Assembly (NCBI GenBank): GCA_035578175.1
Contig: JAQMRL010000001.1
Coordinates: 46,771,553-46,835,552 of the forward strand
Direction of reading: 5' to 3'
DNA length: 64,000 nucleotides
Origin: Catonia carolina
Lineage: Eukaryota; Arthropoda; Insecta; Hemiptera; Achilidae
The notes under the pieces were generated by a model. That model was not told the DNA's origin and did no database searches. It saw only the letters and a list, made by a program, of their open reading frames with translations. Below, piece by piece: positions 33,346 to 46,789 of the stretch. The position numbers and the translations under genes were made by a program. Positions within the stretch are counted from its first letter, which is position 1. Each line of letters starts with the position of its first letter.

Positions 33346-36290
33346 TTCTATGATGCTAACTAATAACTTAAATAATTATAGAGGACAGTGTTTGAAAAAT
33401 ATAAAAAATAGTAAAAATACTAATAAACGAACAGAAGAAGTACAAAAGACTATGGAATTAACACAGAAATATACAATACCTCAAATTTATTACACACGAA
33501 CAACTGAAATGCTGGATTAAAGAAATTTATAGTTCTATTTTTGTGGAAAGCACTAATATTGTGCTAAAGCACATCCTACAAGTTTACACACGCAGATTAA
33601 AAATAAAACAATTTCATTCTTTTATTATCTCATCACAAATATTATTACTTAATAAATTCTTTTTAATATAATTTGTAATAGTCAACTGCAAAATTTAATA
33701 AAATTTATGAAACTTTTCTAGAGAAAATAGGTATATTTAAATCTAGTTTCATACAATAGATGATTATATAACAAATTTTTGAGTAAAAATAGTAAAAACT
33801 AATTTAACACAAAAGCGATTTATTTAAAGAATCATCTATGCTCACATTCCCAAATTCAAATTAAACTTTGTTGAAAGTTTAAACTATGATAACAGGGTCA
33901 AAATAAACACAAACTACTGGAATGCCTTCAATAATAGAAAAACTGATAAAGATCAGAACCGGGTAATACTGAACGGAGTTTTATGAAATATTCTGAATTC
34001 ATTAGTTAAAATCTAGTAGAAAAATTCGCTCGAGTAAATTGCCACATTTTACCTTAAGAATTTATACACAGGTGGAAATATACACAAATTATTCGGCCTT
34101 GTTGAATAATTTTTCAGCCTCTGAATAAAGATATGAAATTTGAGATATGACTCCACACAAACACAGTTCTAATTTCATTACAGGTCAACCTGCCCCCAAA
34201 ATCTCAGGGGATAACTAAAAAATACTTGGAGGAACAATTTCTGTTCCTGCAATAAAGTGACTCGTTCTTAGTGATAGGATACTCAAATAATTCTCATTTA
34301 TTCAACTATTTTGAAAAATATTTGAATACACATGAACACAAATGAACTAACAAACTGGAGTTTATGAACTCCAAATAATTCAGTTGTCGAATACACAAAA
34401 ATAATTTCACTGTTATGCTGTTACATCATCAAACGAATAATATAAACAATATGTGCAAGGCCTATGAAATAAGAATAAATTTTAATATGTTTAATGTGCC
34501 TAAAAACTGTCATTTTATGGTGTGTTATGTTTTGGTTCTGTGGATGGTGCTGGATGCTAATTTTGCTGTCTCAATTAGAGAGGTAGATGTAAAACAGATG
34601 GGGTTTGGGTGTCAAAGAACAGAGAAACACAGGGGAGGGTGGAATGTCACACGGGTGAGAAGACTAAACATTGCTGATAGTTTAGCAATATGCGTATAAT
34701 ACAAGTACACTGCATATTTTATTTGAGTATTCAGTATGTTTGGGGTTCAGAATAGTATTACACTGCATCGATAATAAACAAACAGCACATAATTATCTGC
34801 TAGAATTTTATTTGAATGAAAATTATTTGATTTAAGAAAACCCATGATATTCATCCCACGGCTAGTCACACTCAAATTCTATGAGGAGAGATTTGTTTTT
34901 AAGATACTTTCAAAAATCAGATTTTCATCCCTTGGCTCACGGTAACCCTATGAAATGGCTTTGGTATTTCTATAATGTCAAAATAATTATAATTGGCCAA
35001 GTTACAACCTTGGCCAGTTGTGATCATAGAGACACAATGTTTGGTTTAAATTGTCAACACTGATTTTACCTGAAACAATAGTTTATAATAAAATTATTTT
35101 ATTTAAGTTTAGAGTTGTCTCCAAACTTACCTTTCCATGTACTTAAAACCAAAGTTTCATTGTCCTATAATCATGGGGCTATTCAACTTTTACTGCCTAT
35201 TTTGCCCATAATTTATGTACTTGATGGAAATAATACATAATTATTTATAAAATTAGTTAAAAACAAATTAATAAAATATTGGATATAAATTTCATTATTT
35301 AATCAATACTGTAATATTCAGCAGAACTGAGTTCCGAGGTATGAAGCTACCGTTACTCCATAAGGAATGTTTTCTGAGAAACACATTTCACTAACATTTA
35401 CTTGGTTAAATTGTATAATAAATTGTTTGTAAACTAAAAAAATCTTGAATAAATTTTTTAGCAGAATCAATTCTAATGAAACTGATGTGATAACTTCAAT
35501 TATAGCATAAACTTAATTTTTATGTATATTTATTTAACTTACTCCTCTGACTAAACAAGCTCAAGATGTGGGAGAACAGTGTTACTGCTACAAAGTACAT
35601 TTTTGGTTAATAATTCTACAAATTGTACGGAAAATGTACTTCATGAGTATTTTTACTCATACCTTGGTTTAAATTTCCTACAAAGTTTAACGAGTTTTGG
35701 GAAAGCAGTTCTCAATAAAAACATGAAATGAAATAAATGTAATAGGTAAAAAATTAATTAAAAAAAAACAAATATTATACAATATTTAATAAAATATACT
35801 CTTGTAATAAGAAAGAAGAAAACACCCTACTGAATAATATAACTATTTTTTTTTAAATGACCTACAATTTGAAAGTTTCAAAAATATTATTACTTAATAT
35901 TATAAAACTTAACAATACATTGCTTACTTTTGAATGTACAAATACAGTGTACTATTTATATATATATCTTAGAACTTTATTAACAATTTTTTTAAATTTT
36001 ATTTTATAATGACTAGAAAAATAGTTAAATTAAAAATTTGTTAAATATAATACACAAGAAATTTATTAATTTTTAATGAAAAGGACTTAAAGTGCTTTTC
36101 AAGCTAAATATAATTGAGATAATAAAAGTTAAGTTAAACAATTGAAAATAACAATTGCTATGTACAGAACCTCAATAATTTATGATCAAGTAATTATAGA
36201 AAAAACTAGGTTTTCCAAAATATTCACACACTTCACAAATTTAGAATTTTTTTGAAGTAAACTATATTTCTATTTAAATAATTTTAAATT
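33346..36290. other. AT-rich intergenic DNA
   Basis: No gene recognised. A 94-codon frame at 34415-34699 has no family signature and is probably chance. Confidence 0.3.
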
Positions 36291-36294
36291 AGCT

Positions 36295-36415
36295 TCCTTT
36301 GTGGCATAGTGGTTAAAGTGCTAGACAGTACAACAAACTACAAAGCAGGTGCTGGATGGTCCTGGGTTCGATTCAAGGCTAAGGTCTGGAATTAAATTTA
36401 ATTTATAAGAAGTTT
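36295..36415 (+). repeat. tRNA-headed SINE
   Basis: Box A-like TGGCATAGTGGTTAAAGTGC and box B-like GGGTTCGATTCAA are both well preserved, 54 bp apart, and followed by the GGTCTGGAATT joint of the other SINEs. Confidence 0.7.
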
Positions 36416-36464
36416 AGTCTATGATCAAGAAGCTCCTATGCGTTGAAAGAAAATTATACATAAT

Positions 36465-37128
36465 AGTCATGGGATGGCACAGTAAAATAGGTGAGCTAGC
36501 ACACCCCGCTCCGCACACTTGAGTGAACGGCACAGTGCGTGCCGTACAATTGAACGATGAGACAGGGTGAACTGTGGGAGTGAGCTAGTTGATTCTAATA
36601 CATACAGCACTGAGCTGAGCTATGTGAATAAACAGACAGTAAGTCGAGCCGAGGGTGACTTTTGCTCACTCCTTCGCACGTAGCACGTTGTGTTTGCGCG
36701 TGCGTCAACCTGAACGTTCATGCATCCCTTTCCACAAACAAATTTTTGTTATGTGTCTATCTTTGTTTCGTACGCTAGGGGTAAAATTGTTACATTACAA
36801 TGGTATTTTACAACCACTTGACTCAGAGTTTTTGTAGTATAGTATGAAAGAATAATGACCCCCTTTCTGCACCCTCACAAACGGAGGCAGAGTTTGATAC
36901 AAAATGTATACTTTCCTTGCAGCGTTTAGGTAGCCCTTGCTATGATGCGACTAGAAAAAAGTGGTTTAGTCGTGGAGGGGATGTACAAGTCAGCTCTGTG
37001 CGGAGAGTGTGCTGCGCGGGGACAAACGCTCGGTGTGCTGGTCGTTCAAAATAAAAGAAGTGGTAGCTCACCGCTCAGTTAAAAGAGCTCTCTTTTGTGC
37101 GACTCGCTCATGAGCGTCACATCACTAA
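36465..37128. mobile_element. hAT-like non-autonomous element (probable)
   Basis: The left side (AGTCATGGGATGGCACAG) and right side (GAGCGTCACATCACTAAT) form imperfect inverted ends, and both subterminal regions are rich in GAGCTAGC, GAGCTCT and GAGCGAG words, as in insect hAT elements. It is much richer in G+C than its flanks. No clean 8-bp duplication was found. Confidence 0.4.
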
Positions 37129-37560
37129 TATGTAATGCATACTTTGTACCAAAGAAACAAGAAGAGAAACAAAGAGAGGAGAGAGGAAGGCAGAAAGTAG
37201 AGTAGAGGTGGCAGAAATGAAATTCAAGAAGAGTACGCAAGGAAAGACAAGATGAGAAGAAGAGATAAAATATGAAATGATATAACAGACAACCTGATAA
37301 AGAGGGTTGACCAGATAAAGCTCTATCAGTTTGGTTATGGCAGTAGGACTGGACATTAGGCAATCTACCCTCCAATACACTGCCGAAAAGGATGCTGAAC
37401 TTGGAGATGGAGAGATGGTTCAGTGAAAAAAGAGGTAGACAGAAGTTGTGTACGGCCTTGACACAAGGAAACTGGAAGAGGGATAAAGAGATGAAGATTC
37501 TCAACTTTGTAGCCCACCACTATGCCATCAATGAAGTCAAAAGATTAAATCTGTAAGCAA
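37129..37560 (+). mobile_element. LINE-like 3' remnant (probable)
   Basis: A purine-rich stretch gives + frame pieces (LIKRVDQIKLYQFGYGS, GRQKLCTALTQGNWKRDKEM) that resemble the C-terminal region of non-LTR retrotransposon proteins. The long minus-strand frames here are a by-product of that purine bias. Confidence 0.35.
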
Positions 37561-38604
37561 AGATAATCTAATAAAACGATAAATGATAATGAATAGCAAC
37601 GTGACAGGTAATAAAACCAATTCATTTCTAATTGGAATACAAAAATAACATTTTTAATAGGATGAAGCAATCATTTAAGTGCTTTAATAAATTTCAATTA
37701 AAGTCTTGTGGTTGCAATAATTTTCACACTAAATTAAACGTCAAAAATTTATTGAGGTTCCATAATTAGTATACTACACACCTTGATCAATAAGATTCAA
37801 TTCAGTTACACTCATAACATCTTTATACTACTCACTTGAAATAACTGCATAAAAACTAAAGAGATCATAATTTTTAAAAGTAGATTAAATACATTATTAT
37901 TAAAAAAAAGAAACATCAAGGAACTGAAATAGTTTGGAAAGTCTTACAATAATATCATCAAGGAAAAAAATAATAAAAGTTTTCTTTAGAAATGCAGTCT
38001 ACTTTATCAATTTTTTAAAAAGTAATCTAATGAAATAAATATACCAAATTTCATATCTATTTGTGAATATACTTAAAACTAAAAAAGAGTTATTAGACTT
38101 CAAATAGTATAAATGAGGATTTTATTAAAATATAAGAAATAATATCACAGCACCTAGGTCTTCGATACCATCTCTAATAAAGGAACAACCACTTCTTTCT
38201 TTAATTATTGTTATATTATTACTTTTAAACATTTTGGTCTAGCTACAAAACCACTCATTTTTAAAATATACAACCATTTTATAATTTTCCAGCTCCCATT
38301 TTTTAGACAAACGAATAATTCTCAACAAGATTTATATACACACAACACTTTTAATGTACTCCTTAACTTCTATCTCAACAATTCACTAATTTTCGGAAAT
38401 ATTGATAATCTCAAATCATACTACTATAAATAGCCACTTTTACTTTAAGTAATTGAGTTATTAAAATTTTTTCACATAAACTAGTCCCAAACTGAAAAAT
38501 TTGACCCTGAACTAAAAATTCATATAAGAGTCAAAGTAACGAGGAAAATAAATAATTTATTTTAAAAATTTAAAGAAAAACAAAGCAGACTTGTTCAGTT
38601 CTTA
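37561..38604. other. AT-rich intergenic DNA
   Basis: No gene or delimited repeat seen. Confidence 0.3.
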
Positions 38605-39369
38605 GGGTAAGCACACAGTGAACGCTGGTCGCAGGTTGCTGGTACTGATTCACGATAGCGAATGCGCATAGTGGGAGCATGTAACTACGCGCTTGAACTT
38701 CATTCAGTTGTGGGTATTCAACATGAGTTCCAGTAGCAGCAGTGATGAATTATTTCTAATGGAAAACGTTTCCACGAAATTATTATCATTTAAAGACGAT
38801 ACCATTAGTGACAATAATAAGAACAGAAAATTGTTCGGCATAATCATCTTTTTCCATAATTAAAATAAGATAGACAGGTTTTTTAAATGCATGAGAATGA
38901 CTCTGGAAACGTTTAATTTTATATTGTCTAAAGTAGAACTCGTTTTAAAAAAACAATGGTGCAACTTGCACAAGCAACCAATATTAATAGAAGAAAAATT
39001 TGTGATTACTTTGAACATTTTAAACGTATTTTGAACTTTTTGACTACCGATATTCATATTATAGAGCATTGTTTGGCCAGCAATAATCTTTTAAAGTTAG
39101 TTTTATAAATTTATATTAAAAATTAATTAACAAGTTGTTATTATTTATGAATACGTATTAAATGACGTCAGCCAAGTACATTTAGCAACCTGCCAGCAAG
39201 CGGCAGGCAGGTTTATTCAAAACAAACCAGTGAGCTGATATGCGTAGATGACCAGCGCGCAGCTTTCTCCACCAGCGTTTACTGTGAGACGTCCGATTAA
39301 AATATAATGGCCTATTCCTACTAGCAGGCTCCCGCTTGTAAGCGACCAGCGTTCACTGTGCGGTTACCC
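38605..39369 (+). mobile_element. Harbinger-like non-autonomous transposon with TTA duplication
   Basis: Inverted ends GGGTAAGCACACAGTGAACG and its near-complement ending at 39369 are bordered by TTA at 38602-38604 and 39370-39372. Inside, 38724-39070 reads MSSSSSSDELFLMENVS, then after stops CMRMTLETFNFILSKVEL and WCNLHKQPILIEEKFVITL, a HARBI1-type N-terminus. The catalytic domain is missing. Confidence 0.85.
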
Positions 39370-41194
39370 TTATACATGATAAAATTTTAAGAACGTACTT
39401 CAAGCGAGTTTTTAGGGCTAATGACCATGACAGTCCCATATAATTAATTAAAATTTATAAAAAAACTATACTGAGTCAATTGGTCTTTTAAAGACAAATT
39501 TTGCTGATAGAAAAATGACTTAGGAGGCCAACTAATAATGAAACACGAAAATCTGGGAATAAAGTTCTGTCCCAGTTTTATATTTCTGCTACATGACAGA
39601 AAGCTACTGGATTGAGTTTTTAAAAATATTCTCAAAAACATTAAAAAGAAAAAAAACAGGAAGCCATTAATATAATTTTTGAAAATATAACCTAAATATA
39701 ATTTTGATAATACACTTAAACAATAAAACAGCAGTAACACTTTATAAATAACAAATAGCAATGAACTTAATACTTAACAATAAATGTACTAATAATAAAT
39801 AACATTGTTTTAACAAAACACTTGACTAGAATACAATTTTATAATACATTGTAGAAATAATAAAAAAAAGAAATACAAAAGTAATAATGAAATGAAACAC
39901 AAAAACAATAATGAAAAATAATCATAATTTGACAACACTTAAATGTTATGAAAAATAAACAATACACTAGAGCAAGTCTGAATACTATACTCTTAATACT
40001 GACATAACAGAGAAACACGTAAGTACGTAAATGGTGATAAGTAAATACATACATCTTGTTAAAAAAGACAGCACACTTGATTTCTATCATTAATAATATT
40101 AAAGAGTACCTCGTATAATGAAATCAAAACAATTTTTTCTATGTTATAGATTAATTAATTCGGATTGTACGCTTAGCAGTCCATTGTAATTCAGCACTTT
40201 CAACAACTTGGCACGGATCCTGGCTTTAAGTGCTTCTATTCATGTTGTACAAGAACATGTATTATTTAAAAAATTAGTATACAGAAATACTGATCAAGTG
40301 AGCTCTCAAATTAAATTTAACTTCTTCTGATCAGCATAAATGGTGGTTCTCTGGTAGTTAAAGGCACAGGTTATGGAAGTAAATTTCTTTTTTTTAATTA
40401 AACCTGAAGAAATAATTTTTTAATAATGTAATTAATGCGATAAAGTAGTATAAATATGATATTGTGACCAGAGAATGTAAGCAACATTAGTTCTAAATGT
40501 TTTACTGAGAATACACAATTTTTCGTAAAACACAGATATTACTTTAAATTTTTTAAACAGATGACTCACTTGCCTTTGGTTTAGTACAACCACAAGCTTT
40601 TGGAATTAATTACTTCCTTCTTTGGCAGTTATGGGTTCTGGAGTACAATTTATACTAAATAGTTTCAAAAAACTTATGGTTTAATTGAACAAAACAAGTG
40701 AGTTGCCAATTTAAAAAAAATTAATTAAAAAGTTTATTTTAATATGCTTTATATAATAGAAATCACAGAAAAGTGTTTTTATCAGAGATAATGTTTTCCT
40801 AAACAACTCTGTTATGTATACTTAAAGCTTTAAAACATTTATAATATACATATTCCAACAATAATCTAAAATAAAAAAACAAATACAATAACCATAAAAA
40901 AGTTAAAACAACAAAATATTTACAAAAATAAAAACAAGGAATACATGTAATCAATAAATTAGTTATACCATCTTAAAGATTATGTACACGAGTACTAGTA
41001 TTTATATTAAAAATTCTCATTTTTACTCTCAGTGTAACAAACAGTAGTATTTTATGCACCTATTTGATAAAAAGAGGCTATCTCAATCTAAAAAGAGAGA
41101 TGATATTCTATGGACATTAGGAAAAGATAGATCACGGAAAACTTCAAAAACATATATTAGAAATAAATCTTTATAATGCATCCTGCAGTTTGAA
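39370..41194. other. AT-rich intergenic DNA
   Basis: No gene or clear element. The sequence ATGCATCCTGCAGTTTGAAA at 41177-41196 is the outer border also seen at the H1 copy near 10260. Confidence 0.3.
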
Positions 41195-41274
41195 ATATTT
41201 CTATTTCATATAATGAATTAATATAATAATTTTTTCACTAACCTTCTTTTTAAACTGCGTCACCTTTATTTTAG

Positions 41275-41318
41275 TCCTACTTACACGTGTTTCGGTGGAT
41301 CCACCATCATCAGAGTAA
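41275..41318 (-). ncRNA. Hammerhead-ribozyme-like motif, left arm
   Basis: Identical core, stem II, GAAA and GTA arrangement to the right arm, read on the - strand. The two motifs would therefore be transcribed outward from the palindrome centre. Confidence 0.6.
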
Positions 41319-41618
41319 ATAAAAAATTGAAACTAAAAATGTTATTCATTTATTTAAAATTTACAGAAGATGATACATCTTCAGTCACTTGTATAAAACT
41401 GATTTAAAATTAATTTATTTTAATTTATCCCTTCTCATATTTACTGTAGATAGCAGTTATCTATTACATATTTACTGTAGATAGCTATCTACAGTAAATA
41501 TGAGAAGGGATAAATTAAAATAAATTAATTTTAAATCAGTTTTATACAAGTGACTGAAGATGTATCATCTTCTGTAAATTTTAAATAAATGAATAACATT
41601 TTTAGTTTCAATTTTTTA

Positions 41619-41662
41619 TTTACTCTGATGATGGTGGATCCACCGAAACACGTGTAAGTAGG
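41619..41662 (+). ncRNA. Hammerhead-ribozyme-like motif, right arm
   Basis: Core CTGATGA at 41625-41631; stem II GGTG-GATC-CACC; GAAA at 41645-41648; a short stem III from ACAC/GTGT; cleavage triplet GTA ending at 41656; stem I from TACT (41621-41624) with AGTA (41657-41660). One extra U sits between the core and stem II, as in many Penelope-element hammerheads. Activity is not shown. Confidence 0.6.
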
Positions 41663-42028
41663 ACTAAAATAAAGGTGACGCAGTTTAAAAAGAAGGTTAG
41701 TGAAAAAATTATTATATTAATTCATTATATGAAATAGAAATATATTAGAAAAGCTGAAAGAGTATAAAAACAAATAAATATGGTTTAAAATCATGGAAAA
41801 ATACCTAATGACACTAAACATGTATTATAAAATTACTTCAGAAAAACAATATATCAAAATGGGAGCGATGAAAAAATAATACATTTTCAGAATTAATGAA
41901 GAAAAAATAGGAAGAAGTAAAACTCAAGTTTCATAAGAACTGGACAAGAGAATTAAAGGACTCATGCATGGTTATCATAGTCCTAAGTTGACTAAAATGA
42001 AAATAAAAAAGAGGCTATACTCAAAATA

Positions 42029-42829
42029 CAGTAGGCCCTCACATTTAGATCGTAATTCGTTCCGGAAGAACAATCGTAAAGCGAAAATATAGTTTTTTGA
42101 GACCGCATTCTTGCCTAATCATTAGACCATATATACAATTCCACACGGAATTTACATTAGCCTGTATATACAGATAACCCTATACGTTCTTCAAATAGCA
42201 CTGATTTCAGTACAAATGATTTGATAATAGATATAACTATAAAAAAAAGTCTTTTTGAATTGTGTTTGATCTATCAGGCATTTTAACATCTTTTAAAACT
42301 GACTTTTGCTTTACAATCGTGGAAATTGTAGACTGGGAATAACCATACTGGTGAACCAATTCATTTATCTTAGCCCCTCATCATGTTTTTTTTTATAATT
42401 TCTTGCTTTTCTTCAATAGAAATTTTACTTTTTATGCGTGATTTAGGACCCATTTTCACTATAACTACAGTAATGTACACAGGAAACACGGAACCAAAAC
42501 TACAAAGAATACGTATGTATAATAACACGACAGACACTATGGCACAGATGCTAAACCGATAACCAAGGCTATCTATAAGCGTAACACTACTAAATAGAAT
42601 GGGTGCTGTGACAAAACTGAAAAATAGAAACAACCTTGAGCTGATGATGGGAGGGTGCAGGTAGCATGGTCGAGGGTATCTTGACAAGAGGGAGAGAGTA
42701 CATTCGATCAGAACATTTTACTGTAGGGGTTGACGATTGGCGGGTCAGGTGCATGTGCGACTTTGGCAATCTGATGACTACTTTGATGACACATCGTAAA
42801 GTGAAATATCAAAATGTGAGGGTCCACTG
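42029..42829 (-). mobile_element. Tigger/pogo-family non-autonomous transposon
   Basis: Ends CAGTAGGCCCTCACATTTAG and AAATGTGAGGGTCCACTG are inverted repeats flanked by TA (42027-42028, 42830-42831). On -, 42449-42300 reads MGPKSRIKSKISIEEKQEII then, after a shift, AKINELVHQYGYSQSTIST, the CENP-B-like HTH. The rest of the transposase is lost. Confidence 0.85.
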
Positions 42830-42831
42830 TA

Positions 42832-43764
42832 CATTAAACTATAATGATTTTGCAGAGAAGAGTAAATTATATTTTTACTGTCAGTAAACAAATACAAAAC
42901 TGGTAATAAAAAAATTATTACATAGAAAAAAGAAATTCAAGTCTGGATAAAAGATAAGAGGAAACTGAAATACAAAAACTCTGAGAAAAATACTACAGAA
43001 AAGTTTTTACCACAAATTTGGTTTATAATGTTATAGTAAAATAATATTACGATTTATTGATCAGATTTCTTCTTATAATAATATAATTCACAACGATCAG
43101 TCAAGTGCAACATCTTGTTTCTAGCAATGACACTAGATGACAAAATTTACAAAATAAATTCATAAATAAAATATATTCAGTATTTATTAAACAAGATATA
43201 GCAAACCTAAGATAAATCAATGGACATTATAAACGTTAAACAATTTCAATTACAGTAGTTATGTGGTTAATAAAAAAAAAAAATACCACAAATTTAAAAC
43301 TTACGATTATACTATAACACCAAATAATATAATTTATCTAAAAATAATTAAGTGTAATTTATTTGCTGCCAGAATGTTTCTATAGTGTATTTTATATTTA
43401 ATGAAAAAGGCAGGGCAGTACTCCACACCAGTGATTTAATTAATATTTTGCTTAAATAAATATATAATATGTGCTTAAGTGAGTCTTTTGTAACAGAAAT
43501 AGATCACACAATGTAAAATACAGTCTCTACAGAGCGTAAAGTACTCGTACAATACAAGAAAAACTAACAGCTTAATTCACAAACAAAAAATTTCTGGTGG
43601 TATAAGTGTATTATACAAACAATCAAACATAAAACCCACTTAAAAGGGAGTCTACTTTTTTATGAACATTTTTGCTCTTAAAAATTGTAATAGTTTTCTG
43701 GATACTACTAAATAGCACATCACACCCAGTTTATAATACTTAAACAATCATCTATTTATAGAAG
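42832..43764. other. AT-rich intergenic DNA
   Basis: No gene or element recognised. Confidence 0.3.
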
Positions 43765-43870
43765 GGTTATGGGGCAGTTAAATAATGTCCTTTTGAATGA
43801 TAAAGCATGGGAGGACAAAGATTAATATTTACCATGCTATCCTGGAGAGTGTATGTACGTATGGTGTTGT
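43765..43870 (+). mobile_element. Short LINE fragment
   Basis: About 100 bp (GGGCAGTTAAATAATGTCCT to ATCCTGGAGAGTGTATGTAC) match 2275-2375 in the ALKBH8-intron LINE. Just beyond, 44010-44088 reads MDFEEAALLRLRKLCHRNRL, which looks like another transposase N-terminus. Confidence 0.55.
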
Positions 43871-44413
43871 TGTCGTTGAAACGGACTGTTCTTTGACAAC
43901 ATTTTTGTTGTCGGGAAGACACTGCTTGAAGTTCGTTCAAGTGACAGTACAATGACAGCTGAACAAAACCTACAATTATACTAAAATTATTAAATTTGTT
44001 CAGAATTAAAATGGATTTTGAAGAGGCAGCTTTATTGCGTCTTAGAAAGCTTTGTCATAGAAATAGACTGTTTCAGGTTAACCCATAATAAAAACGAGAG
44101 CTAAATTAAGTTACTGTTTTATTTTTTAAGAAAATATGACAAATTTTTAAAAATTTTAGAATGAATAAAAGTGTAGTTTTTACTACATTAAAATTTATAG
44201 ACTAAGTAAGAAAGTCATTTTTTTAATTCTATGAAACTTGACGTGTAAAAAAACTTTGTCTTTGATATCAATTACAGGTATTCCTGCAATTTCAGTAATG
44301 AAGGAATAACAAAACTAAAAAAACAAGAGGACACACCGTATGTAGAATACAAGTGACAACTGTTTGGACTTGGAACAAAGTACTACAGTCACTTGAGTCA
44401 CGAGTTCGCCCGT

Positions 44414-45195
44414 GTTTACGAGGGGTAAAGGGGGAAAAGCATCAGTCCGCATGCACAACTGCTTTAATTTCAGTACGACAAATGTAACAACTTATACTAT
44501 ACTCAGAGCATAGCCTATACAGTATATTGTGGAACCTTTTGTAGGTTAACGTTACAAATATAACTGTTTGTTACCGTAAACACAAATGTTAGTTTCTCGA
44601 AAATGTGGGCAGACTATTCACAGTGCTGAACGAAGTCTAATACGCAGTGTAATAAAATTGACATGAAGTTGAAACTAAACAAAAATACCTTTCACTGCCG
44701 CTTAACAAAAGCCATGAGCAAGTGGCTAACTACTGTGATGTTTCTCTTCCCACAATTCGAAAAATAAAGAAGGAAATTAAAGATATGAAGAAGCTATTCT
44801 TCAACAGTTTTGTTGACACCTGGTAAAAAAGGAAACGGTGAGGTAGATACTAGTGAGACTGATAGTGAAGACGCCGGTGACAGCGATATTAAACAAGGCG
44901 ACTCATTCGTAGAAAATTTGTTCCAATGGAAAAAGGTAGAGCTGGTAATTACAGTAAATTAATCATTTCTAGTCATGTTGTTAAGCTATAGGCAGTATTA
45001 CAGGTCAGAATTATTTCTTATAAGGTTTGTGAAGATAATTTTCTCGGATTAAATCACACCTTACAAAATGTATGTAGAAACTGCACGGTAGTGAAATGTA
45101 CGAGTAGTGTCTCACTGTTGAGGTTGGCAGCACTGTCACATTTACACTTCCCTTCCTCACAACCCATCCATACGCAAAAGGCAATCTTGTGACTT
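44414..45195 (+). mobile_element. DNA-transposon remnant, longer copy of the 13757 element
   Basis: Both ends match 13757-14165 (AGGGGTAAAGGGGGAAAAGC; CTTCCCTTCCTCACAACCCA). Inside, a shifted frame reads ANYCDVSLPTIRKIKKEIKD, a helix-turn-helix-like stretch, then an acidic SETDSEDAGDSD stretch. No catalytic domain was recognised. Confidence 0.5.
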
Positions 45196-45904
45196 CAGTA
45201 TCTATACTTGTGTCGTAATGTACTGGGAGTTGAACGAATGAAGCGAACGCTGGAGAGTTGTGGGTGAGTTGGTTCCAACTGTGAGCAATGACAGCCGCTA
45301 ACTGTCACACTGTTGCCGTCGCCCATGTCAGCACTCTCACACGTTTCATATTTAATACCATTCAACTTTGTTACTATCCGTAATCGGCGAAAATTTTGTA
45401 GGTGAATTGCTATTGGTGTAAGTTGAGCTTTACGAACAAAGTAACTATAAACAATTTTATTCAGAAAAATTTGGGACTATAATAGTTAACCAAAAAACAA
45501 AATTTGCTAAAAAAACGTTTTTTGTGTTTTTCAAGGTAGACTCCCTCTTAATACAAGGATTATTTTAATATATTAAACTAATAACAGGATATACCAATAT
45601 TTTTTTGAAAAGTTTGTCAACCTGACAACTACCCCGTTTTTTTATAAAAGTGACTATACGAGTAAAATTAAAATATTTTTTAATGCTGATTTTATACTTT
45701 ACCTATTTATTGCCATTGAACATAATAACTGTTTTATTTTTTCTAAATTTAAAACTACATTTGGAAGTGTATAGTACAAGAATTATTTACATTATTTTAT
45801 ATATTCTGTTTTTTTTTTTTGAAAAACAAAGTTAAATATTATGTACAACATCACCATGTTACAGAAAATATATTCAAACTTAATTTAGCTCGACTTTGTT
45901 GGTA

Positions 45905-46235
45905 ATCATCAAAACAAAAAACTTACTGCCATTTCAACAAAACAAAATTATTATTAATCCTTATGCGTTTTGGCCTCTACAAGTTCATCTTCAGAGAAGA
46001 AAAATACACTAAAACAAACCAATATCAGTGAACTTCTCAACGAATATCTTACCTATCATTTTTAATTAAATTTTTAAGATTGATGAGTATAAGTTTATGT
46101 AGATAAGTTTTAGTGTCTATTTTCTCCTTAGAATTAGATGGTCTTGTAGAGGCCAAAATACATTAGGGTTAATATAATATCATAAAATATTGTTGGAGGA
46201 CAAACAATAAGTTTTTCGTTTTGATAAAAAGTATA
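45905..46235. repeat. Inverted repeat with hammerhead-like arm, family H3
   Basis: Left arm 45905-46015 and right arm about 46107-46235 are complementary (TTGGCCTCTACAAGTTCATC against its complement). On -, the left arm reads CTGAAGATGAACTTGTAGAG then GCCAAAACGC: the CTGANGA core is present but the expected GAAA is AAAA. Probably a decayed relative of H1/H2. Confidence 0.6.
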
Positions 46236-46789
46236 AAAGAAATGTATGGTAAATAATTTCATATAATAACTGATGGCTATACTAAAATTCAGTTTAGTTA
46301 GTTATCGAATGTATTTAAAACATAAAATACCACATTAATTTACTTTTTAAAAATTATATGAACAAAGTTATCAAAATAAAATAAACCACATCAATAGATG
46401 TGAATAAAACAACAGGACTTAAGCAAATGTTTTTCTAAATGGAAACTTATCCTCAACAGATTACCAGTGGAAAGAAACAATTTAAGTACATATAACAATA
46501 AATACTAAAAAACTATGAGTTTGGAAAGTAATTTAATGCTAATACATAAAATTACTTAATTTAATATTATTTACTTAATTAAATGTATAATCTCACTAAA
46601 TTTTTATGCTAAATATAAATTATATAAAAACAAAAGTACTTGATAGAACATTTTAAGTATTACTGCCACTGATACATTTGGGCGGTTATTTTATCTATAT
46701 AGAATAAATAAATTTTAACAATAAGGTGAAAATTACTTATAAAAATACAACAGCAATATTTTTTTAAAATTTTTGACGAATGTTGATGC

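Larger units (their letters stand above)
41195..41743. repeat. Near-perfect 549-bp palindrome with two hammerhead motifs, family H1 copy B
   Basis: Arms of about 265 bp meet around 41469, with an almost exact match. Each arm contains ACTCTGATGATGGTGGATCC followed by ACCGAAACACGTGTAAGTA. The arms also hold a small internal hairpin (GATGATACATCTTC). Border blocks are shared with copies at 9906 and 48990. The intactness suggests it is young. Confidence 0.9.

Noticed and set aside
34415..34699. 94-codon frame as a possible small gene
   Set aside because: No family signature, splice context or repeat link; expected by chance in this length of DNA.
37079..37504. Two long minus-strand frames rich in Ser, Phe and Leu
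   Set aside because: They are the complement of a purine-rich stretch that reads as a LINE-like tail on +.
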